A stretch of 28,574 nt of DNA, from the NCBI GenBank assembly GCA_937920105.1, contig CALETH010000081.1:1-28574 (forward strand), read 5' to 3'. Source of the stretch: an uncultured Bacteroidota bacterium. Lineage in GTDB: Bacteria > Bacteroidota > Ignavibacteria > UBA10030 > UBA8401. A program made the position numbers and the translations under genes. Below are positions 15,986 through 23,068 of the stretch, piece by piece. The notes below the pieces were generated by a model, which saw only the letters and a program-made list of their open reading frames with translations, searched no databases and had not been told where the DNA came from. Within the stretch, counting starts at the first letter, position 1. Each line of letters starts with the position of its first letter.

Positions 15986-16279
15986 ATGAAAATTAATAAA
16001 TTGATTATCAAAAATCTTTATGGTTATATAGATAAAAATTTAAATTTTAACTCAGATATAACTTTGCTTGTTGGTATAAATGGTTCTGGTAAAACAAGTA
16101 TATTAAACATAATTAATTGGCTTTTAAAACCCTCTATTCCACATCTTTGTATTACTGAATTTAAATCAATCCAACTCTTTTTTGAGTTTAAAGGAGCCCA
16201 TTATGAAATAATGTGTAAGCACCACAAAAAAAATTTACATATTATATCAAAACTGATAAAGACAAATATAACCCTCTAG
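15986..16279 (+). CDS. AriA-like AAA/ABC ATPase, N-terminal fragment (frameshifted)
   Basis: 97 codons from ATG to a premature stop. Residues 1-45 are the start of an ABC-type AAA15/OLD-like ATPase: MKINKLIIKNLYG, then Walker A GINGSGKTS at 30-38 with Lys36. Homology-like coding continues in the -1 frame right after an A8 run (16226-16233), so residues after about 82 in this frame are probably not native. Restoring one base joins it to the fragment ending at 17337 as a 450-residue protein with Walker A, signature, Walker B and H-loop in order. The function proposed is the ATPase/sensor half of a PARIS-type anti-phage system. Very AT-rich compared with the flanking sdh genes. Confidence 0.75.
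   Translation: MKINKLIIKNLYGYIDKNLNFNSDITLLVGINGSGKTSILNIINWLLKPSIPHLCITEFKSIQLFFEFKGAHYEIMCKHHKKNLHIISKLIKTNITL
16226..16233 (+). other. A8 run at frameshift point in the ATPase gene
   Basis: Eight A residues between CAC and TTT. Before the run the open frame is the N-terminal one; after it the continuous frame is -1 (AAA TTT ACA TAT). Nine A residues would keep a single frame. Candidate explanations are a real one-base deletion, a sequencing or assembly error, or slippage during transcription or translation. Confidence 0.85.
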
Positions 16280-16422
16280 TAGTTCAAATTAAAGTTCCTC
16301 CGAATGAAATAAAAAATGATAATGATTTAGAAAATCGTCTTATTCTCCATTATTCAAATTTAAAGCCTGTTATAAAAGAACAAAAAACTTGGGATTTAGT
16401 ATCATCTTTTCCTAGTCCTACA

Positions 16423-17337
16423 GTGGTTGGCCTTGATAGAAATTTATATCAAGAAGGACTTGAAACAGAAGAAAATCTTCATAGAGTAAATAGGAAAAAT
16501 ACAATATCAGGTTTTTCTCCGCTTGATAAGGTTAAAGAAATTGTCAATAGAGAATATCGTAAAAAAAATAATTCTATATTGAATCTAACAAATAATTTAA
16601 AAAAACGTTTAATGCTTTTAACTTTTTCGGGAGGTATAACCTTAGAGTCTTTTAATTCTGGTATTAAAAACCAATTGACTACACAACAAATTGAAAATGC
16701 TGAAAAAAAAATTAATGATTACTTTAAAAATTTTGAAAAAAATACTTTTAATACAAATGAACAATCTATAGTTTCAACATATTTCTCACAACTTAAAGAT
16801 ATTGTTTTCAAATACCAAAACAATTCAAATGATGAACAAACAAAACTTCTTTATGGTCTTAATGTCAGTCAATTCATAAATAATATCAATCATTTATTGG
16901 AAGAAATTCAAAAGTTTGAAAAAGAATCGAATGAAATATTAGAACAAGTCAATACATATATTGATACTTTAAATTATTTTTTCAAAGATTCTGCTAAAAA
17001 ACTTCTTTTTAAGAAAGATACAACTGAATTAACGTTTCACACATTAGATAAAAATGATAAAATTATCACTGAATATAAAGATATTAAATTTCTTTCGTCA
17101 GGAGAACAACAAGTATTAATTTTATTTTCATACATAGCTTTTAATAGTCAAGATGGAAGAATTTTTATAATTGATGAACCAGAATTATCTCTTCACATTA
17201 AATGGCAAGAAGATTTTTTAAATCAACTTGAGCGAATTACACCTAAAGATACACAGTTAATATTAGCAACTCATTCGCCTATTATCGTTAGTAAAAAGAA
17301 AGATAAAGCAAAAAGTTTATTACCATATAATCTTTAA
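16423..17337 (+). CDS. AriA-like AAA/ABC ATPase, C-terminal fragment
   Basis: 304 codons from a GTG; the frame is open without a start codon back to 16219, so the GTG is probably not a genuine start and this is the remainder of the gene beginning at 15986. Residues 85-190 are charged and helical (coiled-coil-like insert). LSSGEQQ (224-230) is the ABC signature, RIFIIDEPELSLH (246-258) is Walker B with catalytic Glu252, and ATHSP (282-286) holds the H-loop His284. These are the hallmarks of AAA15/AAA21 RecF/OLD-type ATPases. It ends 3 nt before the DUF4435 gene, implying a two-gene operon. In PARIS the matching ATPase AriA holds AriB inactive until a phage anti-restriction protein is sensed; that role here is inferred from domain pairing. 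Confidence 0.8.
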   Translation: MVGLDRNLYQEGLETEENLHRVNRKNTISGFSPLDKVKEIVNREYRKKNNSILNLTNNLKKRLMLLTFSGGITLESFNSGIKNQLTTQQIENAEKKINDYFKNFEKNTFNTNEQSIVSTYFSQLKDIVFKYQNNSNDEQTKLLYGLNVSQFINNINHLLEEIQKFEKESNEILEQVNTYIDTLNYFFKDSAKKLLFKKDTTELTFHTLDKNDKIITEYKDIKFLSSGEQQVLILFSYIAFNSQDGRIFIIDEPELSLHIKWQEDFLNQLERITPKDTQLILATHSPIIVSKKKDKAKSLLPYNL

Positions 17338-17340
17338 ATA

Positions 17341-18198
17341 ATGAGTGTTGAATTTCCAGAATTAACAAATTCTTTTCTTCATGGTCAAGATATATTATAT
17401 AAACAATTCAATGACATTGAATTTTATGTAGAGGATATAGATAAAGAACATTTTTATTTTAATATTTTGAAAAGACTCTTTTCAGATATAAAGTTACATA
17501 AAATATTTCCATTGAATGGGAAAAAAGATGTTATTAATACTGCAAAAAATAATGTTAATAATAGAAAAAAGGTATATATAGTTGACTTAGACTTTGATAA
17601 AATTTTAGGTAGGGTTGAACAATTAAGTAATCTTTTTTATATAGAGAGATATTCTATAGAGAATTACTTATTTTCAAAATTATCTATTTATGAATGTATT
17701 AGAAGCAAGAACCCAAAAATGAAGGATACGGATATTGATATTAAGATTGATTATGAAAAACTAATTGATAATGCTATAGAAAGTTTGAGAGAATTAGCAT
17801 CTGTTTTTATCATAATTAAACAATACGAATTATCTTGTGAATATTATAAATTAGACGTGAAGAGAGATTTTGATTTTAGTTTTTCAAGTGTACATTACAA
17901 AAATAGTTTTATTCCCAAATATTTACTTGAAATAGAGAATAAACTTAAATCCAAGAATAGTAGAGTAACTCTAAATGGCCAAATTAAAAAAATGAAGAAA
18001 CATTTTAATACAAGAATAAAGGCAACTACTAATATTCCGGGGAAATATATTTTAATGTTTATTAAAGATAGACTTCAATTTTTAAAATTAATTAATCAAG
18101 TTTCTTTTGATTCATTTACATATAATTTATCAAAAGATTTTGATGGTGCAGAATTAAATTATCTTAGAAAAGAAATTTTGAATTATATTGAAAAATAA
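17341..18198 (+). CDS. DUF4435/TOPRIM-like protein, AriB-like PARIS effector
   Basis: 285 residues. The pattern is that of DUF4435: FYVEDIDKEHFYFNIL (28-43) with Glu31, LNGKKDVI (58-65), VYIVDLDFD (78-86) with Asp82/Asp84/Asp86, and YIERYSIENYLFS (100-112). The Glu plus DxD arrangement is a TOPRIM-type metal-binding nuclease core; Glu31 corresponds in position to the catalytic Glu26 I recall for E. coli AriB. The C-terminal half is helical, basic and unassigned. In PARIS, AriB is released by AriA and causes growth arrest by tRNA cleavage. The start 3 nt after the ATPase stop indicates translational coupling. The gene is extremely AT-rich and lies between sdhC and sdhA, both signs of recent acquisition. 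Other DUF4435-ATPase pairs exist, so the PARIS assignment is probable, not certain. Confidence 0.82.
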   Translation: MSVEFPELTNSFLHGQDILYKQFNDIEFYVEDIDKEHFYFNILKRLFSDIKLHKIFPLNGKKDVINTAKNNVNNRKKVYIVDLDFDKILGRVEQLSNLFYIERYSIENYLFSKLSIYECIRSKNPKMKDTDIDIKIDYEKLIDNAIESLRELASVFIIIKQYELSCEYYKLDVKRDFDFSFSSVHYKNSFIPKYLLEIENKLKSKNSRVTLNGQIKKMKKHFNTRIKATTNIPGKYILMFIKDRLQFLKLINQVSFDSFTYNLSKDFDGAELNYLRKEILNYIEK

Positions 18199-18240
18199 TT
18201 CATAAATTATTAAAAAATAATTAAAAGATAGTAAAGAAGA

Positions 18241-18254
18241 TTAACTATAGTTAA
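18241..18254. promoter_or_regulatory. Perfect palindrome TTAACTATAGTTAA just before sdhA
   Basis: A 14-bp perfect dyad ending 6 nt before the sdhA ATG, where a ribosome site would normally lie. It could be a regulator site, a translation-control hairpin or a junction trace of the inserted cassette. Confidence 0.4.
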
Positions 18255-18260
18255 ACAACA

Positions 18261-20174
18261 ATGAAACTCAACTCCAAAATTCCCGAAGGACCAATAGAAA
18301 AAAAATGGTCCAATCATAAATTCCACATGAAACTCGTCAATCCCGCCAACCGACGAAAATATAATATTATTGTCGTTGGTACAGGATTAGCCGGTTCATC
18401 CGCCGCAGCAACATTAGCAGAACTCGGTTACAACGTCCACGCATTCTGCTATCACGAATCACCACGCAGAGCACACAGCATTGCCGCACAAGGAGGAATC
18501 AACGCACCAAAAAATTACTCCAATGATGGTGATAGTGTGTATCGACTTTTTTATGATACCATCAAAGGTGGAGATTACCGAGCAAGAGAAGCAAACGTGT
18601 ACCGACTTGCAGAAGTCAGTGGAAGCATCATTGACCAATGCGTTGCTCAAGGAGTTCCGTTTGCCCGAGATTACGCCGGCTATTTGGATAATCGTTCGTT
18701 CGGTGGGGCGCAAGTTGCACGCACATTTTACGCACGCGGACAAACAGGTCAGCAATTATTACTCGGAGCGTATTCCGCTTTGTGCAGACAGATTGATGCT
18801 GGAACAGTAAAATTTTACGAGCGTCGCGAAATGTTAGATTTAATTGTTGTTGATGGACAAGCACGCGGCATTCTCGCACGCAATCTCGTAACCGGAAAAT
18901 TGGAATCCTACGCCGCTGATGCCGTTGTTCTCGCAACCGGCGGATACGGAAATGTTTTTTATCTTTCCACCAACGCAAAAGCCAGCAACGCAACTGCAGC
19001 GTGGCGTGCATACAAAAAAGGTGCGTTGTTTGCCAATCCATGTTACACACAAATTCATCCCACCTGCATTCCCGTCAGTGGAACACATCAATCCAAACTT
19101 ACCTTGATGAGCGAAAGTTTGCGTAACGATGGAAGAATTTGGGTTCCGAAAAATAAAGATGACCAACGTTCACCAAAAGATATTCCGGAAAACGAACGCG
19201 ATTATTATTTGGAACGATTGTATCCATCATTCGGAAATCTTGTTCCACGTGATGTTGCATCTCGCCGAGCAAAAGAAATGTGTGATAATGGTTATGGAGT
19301 TGGTGCAACAAAAATGTCCGTGTATTTGGATTTTTCTGATGCAATTAAACGACTCGGAAAAGAAGCCATCAAACAAAAATATGGAAACCTGTTTGATATG
19401 TATAAACAAATTACTGCGGAAGACCCGTACGAAGTTCCGATGAGAATTTATCCTGCCGTTCATTACACTATGGGCGGTTTGTGGGTAGATTATAATTTGA
19501 TGAGTACGATTCCCGGATTATTTGTTTTGGGCGAAGCAAATTTTTCTGACCACGGTGCCAATAGATTAGGTGCAAGTGCGTTGATGCAAGGTTTGGCGGA
19601 TGGATATTTTGTGATTCCGTACACGATGGGAGATTATTTAGCAAGCAACACATTTAAAAAAATAGATACAGAACATTCTGCATTTAAAGATTCCGAATCC
19701 GCCGTAGAAAAAACAATTGCAACATTGTTGGAAAATAACGGAACCAAAGCCGTTGATGAATACCATCGTGAGTTGGGAAAAATTATGTGGGATTATGTTG
19801 GGATGGGAAGAAATAAAAAAGGATTACAAAAAGCGTTGGAATTAATTCCTCAACTCCGAGAAGAATTTTGGAAAAATGTCAAAGTAAGCGGAAGTGCTGC
19901 GGAAATAAATACGGAATTGGAAAAAGCACAACGTGTTGCAGATTTTTTTGAACTTGGTGAATTACTTGCTACTGACGCATTGCACAGAGAAGAATCTTGC
20001 GGCGGACATTTCCGCGAAGAATATCAAACTGAAGAAGGAGAAGCAAAACGCAACGATAAAAAATTTTCCTACGTTGCTGCGTGGGAATTTAAAGGTGTTG
20101 ATAAAAAACCAACTCTCAATAAAGAACCATTAGCGTTTGAAGAAGTCCATTTAGCACAAAGAAGTTATAAATAG
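18261..20174 (+). CDS. sdhA: Succinate dehydrogenase/fumarate reductase flavoprotein subunit
   Basis: 637 residues, the length of the Bacteroidota/Chlorobiota form. It oxidises succinate to fumarate in the TCA cycle, or runs the reverse reaction. The dinucleotide fold is VVGTGLAGSSAA (38-49). His72 in HSIAAQGG is the site of covalent FAD attachment. Substrate residues include His266 (HPT), Glu285 and Arg288 (SESLRNDG), Arg330 (VPRDVASR), His401 (HYTMGG) and Arg435 (NRLGASA). The C-terminal HREESCGGHFREEY is the helical-domain signature. The start is supported by MKLNSKIPEGPIEKKW, typical of this clade. No Shine-Dalgarno site is seen. A hand count of one line (18421-18480) gives 52% G+C, against 13% in a line of the adjacent ATPase gene. 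Confidence 0.97.
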   Translation: MKLNSKIPEGPIEKKWSNHKFHMKLVNPANRRKYNIIVVGTGLAGSSAAATLAELGYNVHAFCYHESPRRAHSIAAQGGINAPKNYSNDGDSVYRLFYDTIKGGDYRAREANVYRLAEVSGSIIDQCVAQGVPFARDYAGYLDNRSFGGAQVARTFYARGQTGQQLLLGAYSALCRQIDAGTVKFYERREMLDLIVVDGQARGILARNLVTGKLESYAADAVVLATGGYGNVFYLSTNAKASNATAAWRAYKKGALFANPCYTQIHPTCIPVSGTHQSKLTLMSESLRNDGRIWVPKNKDDQRSPKDIPENERDYYLERLYPSFGNLVPRDVASRRAKEMCDNGYGVGATKMSVYLDFSDAIKRLGKEAIKQKYGNLFDMYKQITAEDPYEVPMRIYPAVHYTMGGLWVDYNLMSTIPGLFVLGEANFSDHGANRLGASALMQGLADGYFVIPYTMGDYLASNTFKKIDTEHSAFKDSESAVEKTIATLLENNGTKAVDEYHRELGKIMWDYVGMGRNKKGLQKALELIPQLREEFWKNVKVSGSAAEINTELEKAQRVADFFELGELLATDALHREESCGGHFREEYQTEEGEAKRNDKKFSYVAAWEFKGVDKKPTLNKEPLAFEEVHLAQRSYK

Positions 20175-20222
20175 TAGTCAGTTATCAGTAATGAGTTTTC
20201 AGTAATCAGAATTCAGCAAAAA

Positions 20223-20281
20223 AAGTCCCCTCTATAGCGTTGGATTGTGTATGGGAGAGAGGGGATTTAGGGGTGTGTCAG
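20223..20281. repeat. CCCCTCT/GAGAGG repeat, copy B (between sdhA and VOC genes)
   Basis: Starts AAGTCCCCTCTATAGCGTTG and ends GGATTTAGGGGTGTGTCAG. It is paired with copy A at 15845-15899. It lies 48 nt after the sdhA stop and 57 nt before the VOC gene. CCCCTCT can pair with AGAGAGGGG to form a hairpin. Confidence 0.85.
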
Positions 20282-20338
20282 AAAGTAGATTTAAGAAAAA
20301 AAAATATTTACAAACTTTTACAATCAAAAAATAAAAAA

Positions 20339-20746
20339 ATGAAACAAGTATTTATCAATTTAGCAGTGAAAGACCTCCAAAAATCAATGAATTTTTACAG
20401 TGCATTAGGATTTACCAATAATCCACAATTTTCTGATGAAACTGCAAAATGTATGGTTTGGAGTGAAAATATTTTTGTCATGATAATGACACATGAAAAA
20501 TTCGCAACCTTTGCAACTAAACCCATTGCAAATACTAAAACACATTTAGCTGGACTTTTTTCTCTATCCGTTGGCAGTATTGACGAAGTAAATACTATTG
20601 TAACCAAAGGACTCAAAGCCGGTGGAACAGAACCAAGCGAGATGAAAGATTATGGTTTTATGCAGCAAAGAACTATTGAAGATTTTGATGGACACACTTG
20701 GGAAATATTTTATATGGATATAACAAAATTTCCAAAGCAATCTTAA
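20339..20746 (+). CDS. VOC superfamily (glyoxalase/bleomycin-resistance fold) protein
   Basis: 135 residues from the ATG at 20339. An in-frame ATG at 20240 lies inside the repeat and adds 33 residues without family similarity, so I reject it. The protein shows the paired beta-alpha-beta-beta-beta units of the VOC fold: MKQVFINLAVKDLQKSMNFY at the N-terminus with SALGF, and the closing strand DFDGHTWEIFYMD at 115-127, where Glu122 is a typical metal ligand. The His usually found near position 8 is replaced (INLAV), so metal chemistry may differ. Substrate unknown; closest in character to uncharacterised lactoylglutathione-lyase-like proteins. It is paired with the next VOC gene (26 nt gap) and sits between sdhA and sdhB. 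Confidence 0.85.
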   Translation: MKQVFINLAVKDLQKSMNFYSALGFTNNPQFSDETAKCMVWSENIFVMIMTHEKFATFATKPIANTKTHLAGLFSLSVGSIDEVNTIVTKGLKAGGTEPSEMKDYGFMQQRTIEDFDGHTWEIFYMDITKFPKQS

Positions 20747-20772
20747 ACAATAACAATTCAAATTCCTAAATT

Positions 20773-21210
20773 ATGGCACACATTAACCCTCATATTAACT
20801 TTAATGGTAACGCTGAAGAAGCATTCAATTTTTACAAATCAGTATTTGGTGGAGAGTTCACCAAAGTGATGCGTTTCAAAGACCTCGCAAGTCCTGATTT
20901 CCCAGTACCAAAAAAAGAAGAAAATAAAATTATGCATATTGCTTTACCTATTGGTGAAATTAATGTGTTGATGGCAAACGATGTCCCAGAATTTATGGGA
21001 AAAGTGAATGAAAATGAAAACAGAAGTAAAATTTCAATAAGTGCAGAAAGTAAAGCAGAAGCAGAAAAATTATTTAATGGACTTTCAGCAGGTGGAACAA
21101 TAGAAATGCCAATTGCTGATAGCCCTTGGGGTTCATATTTTGGTATGTTTAGAGACAAATATGGTATTGAATGGATAGTAGAATTTGACCCAAAAAATAA
21201 TAAAAAATAA
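20773..21210 (+). CDS. PhnB-like VOC family protein
   Basis: 145 residues. MAHINPHINFNGNAEEAFNFY followed by KSVFGGEF is the PhnB/3-demethylubiquinone-methyltransferase-like glyoxalase signature, and FGMFRDKYGIEWIVEF (126-141) is the matching C-terminal strand pair. Glu138 is in the usual ligand position. The real biochemical role of PhnB-like proteins is unclear, and the 3-demethylubiquinone methyltransferase label attached to the family is not supported for this subgroup. It forms a two-gene unit with the preceding VOC gene. The sdhB gene follows 67 nt later with its own ribosome site. Both VOC genes are out of place in an sdh operon. Confidence 0.88.
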   Translation: MAHINPHINFNGNAEEAFNFYKSVFGGEFTKVMRFKDLASPDFPVPKKEENKIMHIALPIGEINVLMANDVPEFMGKVNENENRSKISISAESKAEAEKLFNGLSAGGTIEMPIADSPWGSYFGMFRDKYGIEWIVEFDPKNNKK

Positions 21211-21277
21211 AAATTACTTTTTTATAATCTTCATAACTTCATGTAAGAAAATAAAATAATGTCAATAAGGAAAAATT

Positions 21278-22015
21278 ATGAAATTAACACTTCAAATTTG
21301 GCGACAAAAAAGTAAAGACGAACAAGGAACATTTGTTACGTACAACATAAACGATGTTTCTCCCGATATGTCTTTTTTAGAAATGTTGGACATATTAAAT
21401 ATTGAACTTGTGAAAAAAGGAGAAGAAGCCGTTGCATTTGACCACGATTGCCGTGAAGGAATTTGCGGAAGTTGTGGGGTAATGATAAACGGACGAGCAC
21501 ACGGTCCCGGAAGAGGAATTGCAACATGCCAACTCCACATGCGAAGTTTTCACGATGGTGATACTATTATAATAGAACCATGGCGAGCAACAGCATTTCC
21601 TGTGCTGAAAGATTTAATGGTGGACCGTACTTCGTTTGAGAGAATCATGCAAGCCGGCGGATATGTTTCTGCAAAAACCGGAGGTATTCCTGATGGAAAC
21701 ACAATTCTCATTCCCAAACCAATCGCCGATGAAGCATTTGATGCAGCCGCCTGTATTGGTTGCGGAGCATGTGTCGCAGCATGTCCTAATTCTTCAGCAA
21801 TGTTATTTGTTTCTGCAAAAGTTTCACAACTCGCATTACTTCCACAAGGCAAAGCAGAAAAATCCGCACGTGTGCAAAATATGGTTGCAGTAATGGATGA
21901 AGAAATGTTTGGCAGTTGTTCCAATACTTATGCGTGTGAAGCAGAATGTCCCAAACAAATTTCTGTTACACACATCGCTCGGTTGAATAGAGAATTAATG
22001 GCTTCACAGGTGTGA
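21278..22015 (+). CDS. sdhB: Succinate dehydrogenase/fumarate reductase iron-sulfur subunit
   Basis: 245 residues. The N-terminal ferredoxin domain binds 2Fe-2S through Cys58, Cys63, Cys66 and Cys84. The C-terminal domain has C159-x2-C162-x2-C165-x3-C169P for the 4Fe-4S cluster, and C214-x5-C220-x3-C224P completing the 3Fe-4S and 4Fe-4S clusters. It passes electrons from the flavin of SdhA to the haem/quinone site of SdhC. AAGGAAAA lies before the ATG. It is separated from sdhA by the two VOC genes but is itself intact. A terminator at 22100-22126 ends the unit. Confidence 0.97.
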   Translation: MKLTLQIWRQKSKDEQGTFVTYNINDVSPDMSFLEMLDILNIELVKKGEEAVAFDHDCREGICGSCGVMINGRAHGPGRGIATCQLHMRSFHDGDTIIIEPWRATAFPVLKDLMVDRTSFERIMQAGGYVSAKTGGIPDGNTILIPKPIADEAFDAAACIGCGACVAACPNSSAMLFVSAKVSQLALLPQGKAEKSARVQNMVAVMDEEMFGSCSNTYACEAECPKQISVTHIARLNRELMASQV

Positions 22016-22022
22016 AGCACAA

Positions 22023-22053
22023 TGTCATTCCCGCACGTTTTAGCGGGAATCCA
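22023..22053. repeat. REP-like hairpin (copy 5)
   Basis: TGTCATTCCCGC, 8-nt loop, GCGGGAATCCA, 7 nt past the sdhB stop. Opposite orientation to copies 1, 3 and 4. Confidence 0.88.
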
Positions 22054-22099
22054 TTTTTCTGGATTGTTTGGAATGTGTTAATTAAATAATGAAAAACTT

Positions 22100-22126
22100 C
22101 ACCGCTTTTTACAGCGGTGTTTTTTT
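22100..22126 (+). terminator. Rho-independent terminator of the sdh unit
   Basis: CACCGCT pairs perfectly with AGCGGTG around a 6-nt loop, followed by T7. Together with the REP-like hairpin at 22023-22053 it closes the sdhB transcript. It lies inside an apparent N-terminal extension (ATG at 22089) of the next gene, which argues for the later start at 22140. Confidence 0.8.
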
Positions 22127-22139
22127 ATATGGCTTTCTT

Positions 22140-23021
22140 ATGCGAGATTTTTTGGAATATTTTCCACTTTGGATTTTAAAGAAAATTATAGAATTACTTC
22201 CTTTCAAAAGTGTCGGACACATCGGGAATTTTTTTGGCACATTCGTTTATTATTGTATTCCCATTCGAAAAAAACTCACGCTTCAAAATTTAGCAAATGC
22301 CTTTCCCGAAAAAGATTTTTCAGAAATCAATACACTTGCATTAGCAACATATAAAAATTTATTTATTTCATTATTAGAAATTTTTTGGTTTTCGCGATTA
22401 ACAAAAAAAAATATTCACGAAATCGTTACATTAGAAAACACAGAAAAAATTTCACAACTTTTAAAAAAAGAAAAAGGACTTATTGTTCTCAGTGCACATT
22501 TTGGAAATTGGGAACTTGGTGCATTAGCATTAGGTTTAGAAATTCAAGAAGGCATACTCGTTATCGTTCAACAACAAAGAAATATGTATGTTGATAGATT
22601 GATGAACAACTTTCGTACAATGTTTAATAATACCACAGTAACATTAGGAAAAGCACCACGAGAAATTATAAGGGCAATCCAGAATAATAAAGTAATTGCA
22701 TTATTGGCAGACCAAAGTGGTGGAGAAGATGGATTATTTGTGGAATATTTTAATCGTCCTGTTTCCACACGTAGCGGACCAGCAATATTTAGTGTTCGAA
22801 ATGGAACCCCAATCATTGCAGCATTTATGGTACGTCAACCCAATGGAACATACATTGCAACATTAGAAGAAATTAATACAGAAAATTTAAATGGAACGAC
22901 AGAAGAAAAAGTTCGAGAATTAACACAACGACATGTTGCTGTGTTAGAAAATTACGTACGAAAATATCCTGAACAATGGTTATGGCTTCATAAACGTTGG
23001 AAACATTCGGATAAGAAATAA
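22140..23021 (+). CDS. LpxL/HtrB-type lysophospholipid acyltransferase
   Basis: 293 residues from the ATG at 22140. An in-frame ATG at 22089 would place a strong terminator inside the gene, and family members normally begin at MRDFLEYFPLWILKKIIELLPF-like sequence. A membrane-associated N-terminal helix is followed by the acyltransferase motif HFGNWE (His120, Glu125), the His-x4-Glu catalytic pair that transfers late acyl chains to lipid A precursors or related lipids. RPVSTRSGPAIFSVRNGTPII is the conserved later block. It is the first gene of the envelope cluster, followed by a heptosyltransferase 47 nt later. Lipid A is the likely substrate, but the acceptor is not proven. Confidence 0.88.
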   Translation: MRDFLEYFPLWILKKIIELLPFKSVGHIGNFFGTFVYYCIPIRKKLTLQNLANAFPEKDFSEINTLALATYKNLFISLLEIFWFSRLTKKNIHEIVTLENTEKISQLLKKEKGLIVLSAHFGNWELGALALGLEIQEGILVIVQQQRNMYVDRLMNNFRTMFNNTTVTLGKAPREIIRAIQNNKVIALLADQSGGEDGLFVEYFNRPVSTRSGPAIFSVRNGTPIIAAFMVRQPNGTYIATLEEINTENLNGTTEEKVRELTQRHVAVLENYVRKYPEQWLWLHKRWKHSDKK

Positions 23022-23025
23022 ATTT

Positions 23026-23053
23026 GTAGGGACAGAACATGTTCTGTCCCTAC
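23026..23053. repeat. Perfect 28-bp palindrome
   Basis: Each 14-nt arm is GTAGGGACAGAACA, meeting without a spacer. It lies 5 nt past the acyltransferase stop and 15 nt before the heptosyltransferase start, so transcripts across it would form a long hairpin next to the ribosome-binding region. A degenerate relative is at 10977-11005. Confidence 0.9.
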
Positions 23054-23068
23054 GGAATTTTACAACCC

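Noticed and set aside
16423..17337. ATPase C-terminal frame as an independent GTG-started gene
   Set aside because: The frame is open back to 16219 and lacks a Walker A; the missing motif lies in the preceding frame before the A8 run. It is kept as a fragment only.
18481..19443. Several open frames on both strands within sdhA
   Set aside because: They are shadows of a long conserved gene with comparatively high G+C; none shows a recognisable protein family.
20240..20338. Upstream ATG extension of the first VOC gene
   Set aside because: It runs through the CCCCTCT/GAGAGG repeat; the domain begins at the ATG at 20339.
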